DNA of 40,628 nucleotides from Arthrobacter sp. ZGTC412 (GTDB taxonomy: Bacteria; Actinomycetota; Actinomycetes; Actinomycetales; Micrococcaceae), in the NCBI RefSeq assembly GCF_002929215.1, contig NZ_PJII01000018.1:52405-93032 (forward strand). Reading direction: 5' to 3'. Below are positions 33,112 through 40,628 of the stretch, in pieces. The notes under the pieces are model-generated. The model saw only the letters and a program-made list of their open reading frames with translations, was not told the DNA's origin and made no database searches. Made by a program: the position numbers and the translations under genes. The stretch's first letter is position 1. Every line of letters starts with the position of its first letter.

Positions 33112-33301
33112 ACGCCGCCGCCCCCACCCAGGGACAATTTTCATGGGATCCACCGCTACTGCTGCTCCGGGAGCTAATCCAGGGGCTCCCAACATCCAGC
33201 CGTGGATAACCCGAATTGACCCCAACTGTGGACGGAACAGAGTCAGCCAGCGCAGCTTGTCCGAGCCTCGACGGGTTGACGGAATATCCATTATCGGCGT
33301 T
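33112..33301 (+). repeat. Hairpin repeat ending in a dif-like site, copy C
   Basis: Direct copy of 3112-3321. GGGACAATT, CGCTACTGCTGC, CCGTGGATAACCCGAATTGA and the terminal dif-like site are conserved. The left TTATCCAC arm has decayed to GGGATCCACC, so the hairpin is weaker here. It ends the segment that begins at site E. Confidence 0.82.
33274..33301 (+). other. dif-like 28-nt site C
   Basis: Left arm GGTTGACGGAA, centre TATCCA, right arm TTATCGGCGTT. Two differences from site A over 28 nt. It is in direct orientation with E, F and G. Confidence 0.72.
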
Positions 33302-34190
33302 CTAAAATCGCCGGGGGAGGGGCTTGAAATAGGCACGCCGCTACCTCCCGGTGAGGGTTCTGTCGGCTGGCGGCGGACTGAAAGCGCGTTTGCGTCGATA
33401 CCAGGATATCCCCCTCCGGTTGCCGCCAAGCCGCTTGCACCAGCACGCAAATCACTGAACGACACGCACCCGAGCCAGCAACGCGGCCTTAGTCCTGCCG
33501 CACCGCCGTGCGTCGCAAACGGCCGTGATTGCGGAGCCAGCAGATCGCCCTAAGCAGTTTCATCTGCGAAAGCCCGGATTGCCGCCTGCTGGGCGAACAA
33601 AACACTGTTGGTGCACAAAGATCAACATATCCTGAGCCCTGTGGCACGAGCGTAAAATGAGAGTTATCAATCAAAAAGCAGGCCTTGATTTTTACTGCTC
33701 CTAGGTGCAATATGACCCTACGGAACCCTTGAATATGCGGGTACGATGTCGCTTCCTAAGCCCGCGGCAAATGCGGAACGCTCGGAAGAAAAGCGAAGCT
33801 CCGGAAACCGATCGTCGGATCTTACGCACATGCGGAGTGTCTGCCGCTTTGAAGAACAATCCCTGTGGATATGGGCCGGGGAATGGTCCCCCTTGTCCTT
33901 GCGCCTCCTAATGATCATCAAGGCCGCGCTTGAGCATGGAGGAATACGCGTTCTACTTCTGCGATTAAAAGCTTGAAAATATTGATTTGTTGCCCGAGGA
34001 GCGGCCTTGCATTGCCTAAATAGCATTCGCACCGATCAATACTCACGCACATCCTATTATCCAAGCAAAAAAACCAACGACTAGGAACCCTCGATGCTTT
34101 CCGTCAAGGACGGACCGCAAATATCACTTATGATCGCAGTGGCCTCGGCTGCGAGTTTGAGTAACCTACCAATTAGCAGCTGGAGTAGCG
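33302..34190. other. No supported gene; AT-richer DNA
   Basis: After site C the sequence first resembles the end block beside sites D and E (CTAAAATCGCCGGGGGAGGG). From about 33540 it becomes visibly AT-richer than the arabinose region. Short frames are present without family likeness. GGAG at 34181-34184 precedes the LamG gene. Confidence 0.5.
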
Positions 34191-35144
34191 ATGTTACAAC
34201 CGCAGGAGCGAGCAATGGCGTGCTCGCAGGGGTCTCGTAAGACCGCGTTACTGTCCTTACTCATTTTTAGCCTTTTAGGAAGTCCGTCAGCTTTTGCGGA
34301 GGAGCCGCGACTCAGGGTATCGCCTGCATTGGGAGCCAGAGTGTCCTATAACGACACGGTGCTTCAAGATAGCCCTTCCGCATTCTGGAACATTGGGAGC
34401 CCCGGTTCTGGTTCCGAACGGGATCTCACCGGACACGGACATAACGGCCGCTACATCGGCAAACCCCCGGTCACCAGGCTTCCCAACGGAGCCAGCGCGG
34501 CCAAGTTCAATGGCACCAGTCAATATATGCAGGTCCCTGATTCCGCCAAGCTCAGTCCAGCGACGCGCGGCATTCTTACGATTGAAGCTTGGATGCGGCC
34601 GGACACCCTTACCTTCCCAGATACCGAGGGGTCCGGATATGTGCACTGGATGGGAAAGGGTGAGCCGAATAAGCATGAGTACGTGGCGAGGATGTATTCG
34701 GCCGACAATACGGAAAGACCCTACCGGGCCAATCGGATCTCTGGCTATCTGTTCAACGCCTCTGGGGGGAAAGGTGCTGGTTCACATTTTCAGAGCGACA
34801 TCCGTGCCGCGAAATGGATACATTATGTGCTTGTCATAAATTCAAAGGCACGGAGTATCGACTATCCCCGCGGGTATACCAAAATCTATCGTGACGGTAA
34901 GCAGATGGACCAGGACAGTCTGATATTCGAAGGGACGGCCATTATCCCACAGCGCGGTAACGCGCCCTTCAGAGTCGGAACACGCGACTTCAGGTCCTTT
35001 TTCAAGGGCGGAATAGGAAAAGTTGCAATATATGACAAGGAGCTGCCCGCCCACCGTATTGCAAGCCATTACCGCGCAATGACGCTGGATAGCGGCACTA
35101 ATCTTCTAAGACCATTCGGTCTAGGCGTCACAGACGCGCGCTGA
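34191..35144 (+). CDS. Secreted LamG/concanavalin-like domain protein
   Basis: A 317-residue protein. The N-terminal signal peptide has a core LLSLLIFSLLGSPSAFA with cleavage near residue 38. Residues about 50-300 form a LamG/ConA-like lectin-glucanase domain: GHNGRYIGKPPVTRLPNGAS, ILTIEAWMRPDTL, WIHYVLVINSKARSIDY and FKGGIGKVAIYDKELP are the typical strands. Such domains bind sugars or act as accessory modules of surface proteins. The base composition is lower in GC than in the arabinose genes, suggesting acquisition. The ATG at 34191 follows TGGAGTAGCG. It is followed, after about 290 nt, by a ricin-type lectin gene on the same strand, so both may build a carbohydrate-binding surface. Confidence 0.8.
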   Translation: MLQPQERAMACSQGSRKTALLSLLIFSLLGSPSAFAEEPRLRVSPALGARVSYNDTVLQDSPSAFWNIGSPGSGSERDLTGHGHNGRYIGKPPVTRLPNGASAAKFNGTSQYMQVPDSAKLSPATRGILTIEAWMRPDTLTFPDTEGSGYVHWMGKGEPNKHEYVARMYSADNTERPYRANRISGYLFNASGGKGAGSHFQSDIRAAKWIHYVLVINSKARSIDYPRGYTKIYRDGKQMDQDSLIFEGTAIIPQRGNAPFRVGTRDFRSFFKGGIGKVAIYDKELPAHRIASHYRAMTLDSGTNLLRPFGLGVTDAR

Positions 35145-35436
35145 TACCTGGCAGATCATGTCGCAGGAGGAGGTAGTCCTGATCATCACGAGAACCATAC
35201 AGTAGCAAGCGCTGGACGTTAGTGTCCTGCAAAGCGACCGCCATTTTCATACATGAACAACTGTGTCGTATCTGATTTGATCCATCGATTCGCGTGGGCA
35301 TCGGCCGATTCTTATTAGAAGATTCGCTGCCGTGAGGTGCCACAGGTCATTTTCTCGTATCCACAAACGAGTGTCACCCGTACCTTTGTCGTGCCTTTTG
35401 CATTCGACGGAGATATACCAAGGAGCAGAAACTGCA

Positions 35437-36444
35437 ATGTTCAAAGACCCCATGTACAGCAACGACAGTGCCGACAAGGCGCTTTTGCCAGGACTCCAGA
35501 ACATGACCCGGAGACAAACACTTATGGCCGGAGCAGGACTTCTGGCCGCAACGGCGATCCCCACGTCAGCAAGTCATGCAAGCTCCCTGGCAGGCAACGA
35601 CGTTGGCCTCATTGCTGCCCTGAAGGGGCGGTATACGATCCGGCAGCTCAGTACCGGCCGTTACGTCGACGCCCACGAAACGGCGAATCAAGACTTCGGC
35701 CTCGTGACCCGCCCCTGGCAGAACAACAACACCCAGCGCTGGCTCTTGGACCCTGTCGGACACATTTTCACCATCCAACAGGCCAGCAACGGCCGCTACG
35801 TCGACGCCCACGAAACGGCGAATCAAGACTTCCGCCTTGTGACGCGTACGTGGCAGAACAACGACACGCAGCGTTGGGTTGCAATCCACCTGGGAAATAA
35901 CAGGTACACGCTTCAACAGCTCAGTAACGGCCGCTACGTTGACGCCCACGAATCAGCGAATCAAGACTTCCGCCTCGTGACCCGCCCATGGCAGAACGAC
36001 AACACCCAGCGTTGGACGATCCTGCACCTGGGAAACAACAGGTACACGCTTCGACAGCTCAGTAGCGGCCGCTACGTCGATGCCCATGAAACAGCAACTG
36101 ACGACTACCGGCTCGTCACCCGCCCTGCGCAAAACAACACCACCCAATTTTGGATTCTGAAGTCCATTGGACGTGTCCACACCATCCGGCAGGCCAGCAA
36201 TGGACGTTACGTCGACGCGCACGAGTCAGCGAATCAAGACTTCGGCCTCGTGACCCGCCCATGGCAGAGCAACGACACGCAACGCTGGGTAACTATCCCC
36301 TTGGGCAATGATGTCTACACGCTCCGGCAGCTCAGCAACCGACGTTTCGTCGATGCCCATGAAGCATCGAACCTGGATTTTCGGCTCGTCACCCGGCCTG
36401 TTCAAAACAACACGACACAGCGTTGGATCATCCGCCCGAGTTGA
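35437..36444 (+). CDS. Secreted six-repeat ricin-type beta-trefoil lectin-like protein
   Basis: A 335-residue protein. A twin-arginine signal (MTRRQTLMAGAGLLAATAIP) starts near residue 23. The mature part is built from six repeats of about 46-48 residues, each with the pattern (Q/R)LS-x-GRYVDAHE-x-A-x-(D/N)-(D)F-x-LVTR-x-x-QN(N/D)-TQRW. Six such repeats fit two beta-trefoils. The repeats resemble ricin-B-like carbohydrate-binding modules, but the Asp/His-rich GRYVDAHE motif is characteristic of a subgroup. No catalytic domain is attached, so binding, adhesion or armour is likely. The ATG at 35437 follows AAGGAG. It is followed by a perfect 14-bp hairpin and then dif-like site F, so it may be the last cargo gene of that segment. 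Confidence 0.82.
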   Translation: MFKDPMYSNDSADKALLPGLQNMTRRQTLMAGAGLLAATAIPTSASHASSLAGNDVGLIAALKGRYTIRQLSTGRYVDAHETANQDFGLVTRPWQNNNTQRWLLDPVGHIFTIQQASNGRYVDAHETANQDFRLVTRTWQNNDTQRWVAIHLGNNRYTLQQLSNGRYVDAHESANQDFRLVTRPWQNDNTQRWTILHLGNNRYTLRQLSSGRYVDAHETATDDYRLVTRPAQNNTTQFWILKSIGRVHTIRQASNGRYVDAHESANQDFGLVTRPWQSNDTQRWVTIPLGNDVYTLRQLSNRRFVDAHEASNLDFRLVTRPVQNNTTQRWIIRPS

Positions 36445-36466
36445 GCTACGGCTCCGTCCCCCGTGC

Positions 36467-36500
36467 CCCTAATTGTCCAAAGGTCCTTGGACAATTAGGG
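36467..36500. terminator. Perfect 14-bp hairpin after the lectin gene
   Basis: CCCTAATTGTCCAA at 36467-36480 pairs perfectly with 36487-36500 around a six-nt loop, 23 nt after the lectin stop. There is no T-run, so it may be an actinobacterial type terminator or a structural element next to site F. It shares GGACAATT with the hairpin repeats A-C. Confidence 0.65.
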
Positions 36501-36518
36501 CAGGCGCGGCGGCCTATA

Positions 36519-36547
36519 GCTTGACAAAAGGTCCCTCTATCGGCGTT
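36519..36547 (+). other. dif-like site F (29 nt)
   Basis: Left arm GCTTGACAAAA, centre GGTCCCT (seven nt), right arm CTATCGGCGTT. The centre is one base longer than in the other copies and the right arm has one change. It is in direct orientation with site G and encloses a single gene with it. Confidence 0.55.
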
Positions 36548-36658
36548 CAACCTGAGGCGTCGATAGACGAGAGAATGGCTCATCGTCGGTTTGCGAGTTT
36601 GAGCAGGCCCACAACTTCGCAGATTGCTGCCCTTGGTTGGGGTGAGTCGAGACTTTCC

Positions 36659-36691
36659 TTGACCTAGCAGAGGCGTCAAGCTAGCTTGACG
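36659..36691 (+). promoter_or_regulatory. Promoter with palindromic operator, probably leaderless
   Basis: A -35 box TTGACC (36659-36664), 17-nt spacer and -10 box TAGCTT (36682-36687) place the start of transcription at or within a base or two of the ATG at 36694. CGTCAAGCTAGCTTGACG at 36674-36691 is a perfect 18-nt palindrome covering the -10 box. No ribosome binding site is possible in that arrangement, so the message is probably leaderless and the HTH protein its own repressor. Confidence 0.65.
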
Positions 36692-36693
36692 TC

Positions 36694-37104
36694 ATGGATG
36701 GTGATGCGGCATCGGTTCAGCAGGCGCTCAGCGGCGGTGATGTGCACGAGTTGCTCAAAGTGTGGGAAGACTTCAACAGCGGCGAGACCTGGCGCGAAGT
36801 CTCTGCCACCGGCAGTGACCAGGCGCGGGCGGCCGCAGCACAGTTCCTTGCAGGGGTACGCGAAGTCGCAGCGCTTGAGGCGTTGCGCGCGAACGCGAAG
36901 GCCGTCGAGCTGCTCACGGCCAGGCGCTGGTACGTCATCAAATCCGCGCGTGAGGCCGGCGCGACGTGGGCCCAGATTGGGGAAGCGCTGGGGATCAGTA
37001 AACAAGCTGCCCATGACTTTTACCGACGGAAGATCGAGGAGCAGGAAAAGCACCTGCCGGACCTCCACGACGCAGCAGCCGCGCGCGCAGTAATGGAAGA
37101 CTAG
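36694..37104 (+). CDS. HTH DNA-binding protein, cassette cargo
   Basis: A 136-residue protein. The N-terminal ~80 residues are helical (VHELLKVWEDFNSGETWREV, ALRANAKAVELLTARRWYVI). Residues 85-115 hold a helix-turn-helix, REAGATWAQIGEALGISKQA, followed by AHDFYRRKIEEQEKH. The HTH resembles those of small sigma-like or XRE-like regulators. The palindrome at the promoter fits autorepression. It is the only gene between dif-like sites F and G, which stand in direct orientation about 600 nt apart, so it looks like the single cargo of a cassette. Its function beyond DNA binding is unknown. Confidence 0.75.
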   Translation: MDGDAASVQQALSGGDVHELLKVWEDFNSGETWREVSATGSDQARAAAAQFLAGVREVAALEALRANAKAVELLTARRWYVIKSAREAGATWAQIGEALGISKQAAHDFYRRKIEEQEKHLPDLHDAAAARAVMED

Positions 37105-37151
37105 CCAAGCCTCCCCGAATGGTGCGTCACCCGCAGGGACTACTCCCCCCA

Positions 37152-37179
37152 GCTTTACAAAATCGCAATTATCGGCGTT
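37152..37179 (+). other. dif-like 28-nt site G
   Basis: Left arm GCTTTACAAAA, centre TCGCAA, right arm TTATCGGCGTT. The right arm is perfect. It closes the cassette that begins at site F and precedes the transglutaminase gene by 200 nt. Confidence 0.72.
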
Positions 37180-37378
37180 TGGTCTGGGTCCCACCCACCA
37201 GATCCGGTTCCATTTGGTGGACTGACCTGTGGATTACCCTGTGGGTTAGTTATGGAGAACGTGCTGCCATTCGTAACTGTTCAATGCCCCAAAACAGTGC
37301 CAGTTCAAGGGTGAGGGCCGATCCCGCTCAGCAACCGCGTGACCATCTTCAAGGGGCCCGTGCGGCGGGGGTGGGGCA

Positions 37379-39851
37379 ATGACCTTGGCCCCGGGCCGGA
37401 CTGGGCGAACCGGGCCGCCCGCTTCTCCAGCCACGGATGCGTCCGCAGCCAGGTCCCGCGTCGGCGCGTTTCCCTGGGCGATGGCGGCTGCAACGGCGGC
37501 CGGCGTCGGCGGCGCTGCCCTCTCCCTGAACGGCGTGTTGCGCGGCTGGGGCTGGTACTGGCCTGTGCTTATGACCGTGCTGGAAGTCAGTTTTACCCTA
37601 GCGGCACTGCGTGCCTTGCGCGTCCAGCCCCTGCTGGTCACGGCCGGCGGCTTCCTGTCCCTGGGCGCCATCCTGACACTGACGTTCTTCCGCGGGTCGG
37701 CCATCCTGGGGTTCATCCCGAGCGGCGCCACCTTACCCGAACTGAACCAGCTGATCCGCCGCGCCAGCGAAACGGTCCTGGCCGAAACAGCACCCGTGGC
37801 ACCCAACGTGGGTATCGTCATGGTGATCTGCGCCGTATTGGGCATTGCAGTCATCCTGGTGGACGCACTCGCAATGCCCCTTCGCATGCCCGCCGCCACC
37901 GGCGTGGGGCTGTTGGCCATCCTGGTGATACCGGCCATGATCAAGCCGCAAAGCGCCGGATCGTGGGGTTTCACGGCTGCTGTTGCCGGATACCTGATGA
38001 TTCACGCCTGTGGCCAGTGGGTCGCCCAGGACACACAGTCCGGGGCCGATTCCGTGCCCAGCTCCGGACACATGCAGCGGGCGGTCCTGACGGGCACCGC
38101 CGCGCTGGTGGCCACACTGCTGGTACCGCTGGCCATCCCCGGGTTCGACCGGGGCACCTTTCCGCAAGGCTCCCGGCTTAACCCATGGGGCACCTCAACA
38201 GGTCTCAACCCGATGATCACCCTCGGAGACAGCCTGCGGACGCGGGTCAGAAGCGCCGGATCACCTACGCCACGGATGCGGCCGCCCCGTTGTACCTGCG
38301 GACTGTCACGGTGGACAATTTCGACGGCGAATCCTGGGGACCGGACGACCGGGACGCCTCCCGGCTCCCCCTGGTGGGGCAGATTGACCCCGGCTATGCC
38401 CTACCGGCGAATGACCAGTTGCAGCAGGTCACTGCCATCGATACCGGAATCTTCAGCAGCCTCTACCTGCCCGCCCCGTACGCCCCCGAATCGGCCCGCG
38501 GGCTCAATGGGCGGTGGACGTGGGACCCAACCACTTTGAGTATCCAGGGGACCGACGCCACCTCTTGGCGGCAGAAGTACGTCGTCACGTCCTCGGTGCC
38601 GAAATTGTCGCCGGAAGTGCTGGCACAGTCCTCAGCCACGGTGCGGGACGTTCCTGACGACTTCACCAGGATCCCCGGAAACGTACCGGAAATTGTCAGG
38701 TCCACCGCCGCTGACGTGGCGGGTTCCCGCGCCACACCATATGGAAAGGCCCTGGCCATCCAGCAGTACCTTCGGTCGGCGCAGTTCACCTACTCCCTGC
38801 AGTCCAGGGCGGCTACGACGGCAACGGCCTGTCCGTCCTGGCCGACTTCCTGAAGCAGAAGAGCGGTTACTGCATTCACTACGCGTCCGCCATGGCGGTC
38901 ATGGCACGGCTCGAAGGCATCCCCAGCCGTATCGCCGTAGGCTATGCTCCAGGCAGATTGACCGGTGCAACGGTGACCGTGGCGGGGCAGGGCCCGCTTC
39001 CCGAATACGAGGTAGACGCCCGCGACGCCCATGCCTGGCCCGAACTGTATTTCCAAGGTCTGGGCTGGGTACCTTTCGAACCCACTCCCTCTCGGGGCGT
39101 GGTCCCCGACTACGCTACCGAGTCCTCCGCGCAGGCTGCCCCGGGCGCACTCGAAAACAATGGCGACCTTGTCCCCGAGTCCACACCGGCGCCGGGCCCT
39201 GCGCCCAACGCGGCGCCGCTTCCGGGACCAGATACAACCGGCAGCACAGACGAGGACGTCCAACTCCTGCTGACGCTGCTCGGAGTTGGCGGGGTCCTGG
39301 GCGCGGCACTCCTGGCCGCTTCGCCGCACCTACTCCGCGCTGCCCTCCGCAGTCGCCGACTCCGGCCCCGGGATCCCGGCCATGCCATTCCCCTGGCGTG
39401 GAGCGAATTGCTGGACCTGGGCACGGACTACGGCGTGCCCCAGGGCCCGAGTGAAACGCCGCGCGCCTATTCCAGCCGGCTCCGCGGACATCTAAGAGAC
39501 CCGGGCGGGATGGACACAGCGGCGTACCAGGCAGTGGGAGTGCTCACCACCGACTTCGAACGGCACCGATACGGCAGGCCATCTCCCGTGACGGACAGCC
39601 GGGAGGCCGACAACGCCGGGCTGCCCTGGACGGGAGCGGCAGGCGGGGGCACTGCAGCACGCCTCGCTGCCCTCGAAGTGGCGCTGCAGGCCAACGCCAC
39701 CTTTTTGCAGCGGCTCCGCGCAACATGGCTCCCGCCGTCCGTCATGAACCGGGCGGCGCGGATCCTCACGGCTCCTGGCAGGGCCGGAGCACCCTTTCTC
39801 GCTGCAATTGCAAAGGGCGCCACGCGCTCCCTCCACATGCGTTCACGGTAA
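37379..39851 (+). pseudogene. TgpA-like transmembrane transglutaminase with two frameshifts
   Basis: The sequence encodes about 820 residues in three successive frames. An N-terminal block with several membrane helices (from MTLAPGRTGRTG to NPMITLGDSLRT) is followed, after a shift near 38240, by RITYATDAAAPLYLRTVTVD and the extracellular domain. After a second shift near 38803 comes GLSVLADFLKQKSGYCIHYA with the catalytic Cys, RDAHAWPELYFQGLGWVPFE with the His and Asp, and a C-terminal helix plus cytoplasmic tail to 39851. This is the DUF3488/TgpA family, usually found with MoxR and DUF58 genes; these are not visible here, so the operon is cut. The ATG at 37379 follows GGGGTGGGG. Either the gene is recently dead or single-base errors affect this stretch. 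Confidence 0.88.
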
Positions 39852-40053
39852 GGGACGGCCAGGCCCACATAGGCGAACATCTTGTGCCGCGCCACCGCCA
39901 GGAAGATGTACACCAGCAATTCTATGAACCAGAAGTGCCACTGGGTGGTCACTTTCCTGGGGCCCCGCCATGGCGTTCAGCAGGAAGATGTTGGCCACGG
40001 TGTAGTGGTCCGTGAGCAGGTAGGCGACGCCAATGAATGCTATGGAAGGACCG
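39845..40053 (-). pseudogene. Membrane acyltransferase-like fragment
   Basis: Minus-strand frames read SIAFIGVAYLLTDHYTVANI, FLLNAMAG and, after a one-base shift near 39960, KVTTQWHFWFIELLVYIFLA with VARHKMFAYVGLAVP. The WHFWFIE-x-LV pattern and hydrophobic helices resemble a membrane acyltransferase (Acyl_transf_3-like). Both ends are missing and it runs into the end of the transglutaminase gene on the other strand. Confidence 0.55.
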
Positions 40054-40106
40054 CTACCCGGGCAACACCGCGCAGTTGAGCCATGTCCCAGCGGACCGCA
40101 CGTAGA

Positions 40107-40244
40107 TCACGCCGGCTTATCGGCAGGGTAATACACGTCTACGTCCGCCGAGTGGTGTCCGTAGAGACCGTGCCCGTCTTCCCCGGACGGCCGGGTGCAG
40201 GTGGTGGCGTCATCCATCCGGCTGACGATTTTGAAGCGGAAGGG
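40107..40244 (-). pseudogene. Possible short protein fragment after asd
   Basis: The minus-strand frame from the asd stop reads PFRFKIVSRMDDATTCTRPS, then GEDGHGLYGHHSADVDVYYP and ADKPA before TGA. It looks protein-like but has no start of its own and no family that I recognise. Confidence 0.3.
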
Positions 40245-40628
40245 CTACAGGTTCCCGGTGGCGATGTTGAGCATGCGGCGCAGCGGCTCGGCTGCACCCC
40301 AGAGGAGCTGGTCGCCCACGGTGAAGGCGCTGATGTACTGCGGGCCCATTTCCATCTTGCGGATGCGGCCTACGGGGATGTCCAGGGTGCCAGAGACGGC
40401 TACGGGGGTCAGCTCTGCCATGGAGGCTTCCTTGGTGTTCGGGACCACCTTGGCCCATTGGTTGTCCTCGGCCAGCAGCTTCTCGATCTCGGCGACGGAC
40501 AGGTCTTCGCGGAGTTTGAGGGTCAGCGCCTGGGAGTGGGAGCGCATGGCGCCGATGCGGACGCAGAGGCCGTCCATGATGACCCGGTCCTGGTCGGAGG
40601 TGCCGAGGATCTTGTTGGTCTCCACCCC
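40245..40628 (-). CDS. asd: Aspartate-semialdehyde dehydrogenase, C-terminal part
   Basis: The 3' 128 codons of a gene that enters from the right edge. [53 protein letters not shown] and [20 protein letters not shown] are typical of the Asd dimerisation/catalytic domain; His in RSHSQ and Arg nearby bind substrate. The enzyme reduces aspartyl phosphate to aspartate semialdehyde in the lysine, threonine and methionine pathway. The tail after LRRML is short (NIATGNL), normal for the family. The missing N-terminus lies outside the window. Confidence 0.93.
   Translation of the reverse strand, partial: GVETNKILGTSDQDRVIMDGLCVRIGAMRSHSQALTLKLREDLSVAEIEKLLAEDNQWAKVVPNTKEASMAELTPVAVSGTLDIPVGRIRKMEMGPQYISAFTVGDQLLWGAAEPLRRMLNIATGNL

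Overview
The window looks like a chromosomal segment of a high-GC actinobacterium, most likely an Arthrobacter-type Micrococcaceae. The support is the GC-rich codon third positions, frequent GTG/TTG starts, a GH51/CUT1 arabinose locus and an actinobacterial-style aspartate-semialdehyde dehydrogenase. No tRNA, rRNA or CRISPR array was seen. Family names come from reading the protein sequences; no database search was possible.

Layout. 1-1245: tail of a probable amino-acid-type solute-binding protein and a FrlB-like SIS-domain deglycase, closed by a strong terminator. 1468-3007: a 5'-deleted serine recombinase and a saccharopine-dehydrogenase-like oxidoreductase. 3112-4929: non-coding repeats and a DinB/pentapeptide gene bounded by dif-like sites. 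5348-13860: an arabinose/arabinan locus (GalM, GH51 arabinofuranosidase, two permeases, lipoprotein binding protein, LacI regulator) with a divergent alditol oxidase. 14281-17672: small secreted and hypothetical genes, a flavodoxin-fold quinone reductase, a GNAT acetyltransferase and a short HTH/membrane pair. 17942-21664: a four-gene operon (ABC ATPase, ABC-2 permease, NarL-type histidine kinase and response regulator). 21805-23730: an IS3 remnant, a PadR/HAAS pair and a small conserved ORF. 24595-27796: a serine recombinase, a frameshifted tyrosine recombinase and an AAA+ ATPase. 27922-36444: a YegP-like small operon, a LysM/transglycosylase, a DUF4189-like protein, a stretch of gene remnants, then AT-richer LamG and six-repeat ricin-type lectin genes. 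36694-37104: an HTH protein gene in its own small cassette. 37379-40628: a TgpA-like transglutaminase broken by frameshifts, an acyltransferase remnant and the 3' part of asd.

The most striking feature is a family of seven sites with an 11-6-11 layout like XerC/XerD dif sites (one copy, F, has a 7-nt centre). One arm is TTATCGGCGTT and the other resembles GNTTGACANAA, which reads TTNTGTCAANC on the opposite strand. They lie at 3294, 3759, 4902, 27795, 33274, 36519 and 37152. Several pairs in direct orientation bracket cargo: the DinB gene, the 27.8-33.3 kb block, the LamG/lectin block and the single HTH gene. Two of these segments share the same pair of ends: a 23-nt identical block beside the site at one end and a roughly 190-nt repeat with an inverted TTATCCAC pair at the other. 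This looks like a family of dif-module-like mobile cassettes in a chromosome. The architecture is seen directly; that the sites recombine is inference.

How parts work together. The arabinose genes form a complete uptake and hydrolysis unit with matching operator-like palindromes in front of the binding-protein gene and between the LacI and oxidase genes. The ABC/two-component operon has overlapping start/stop codons and probably senses and exports, or protects against, a membrane-active compound. The right third is rich in fragments and frameshifts, as expected of accessory DNA in flux or of local indel errors in the assembly.
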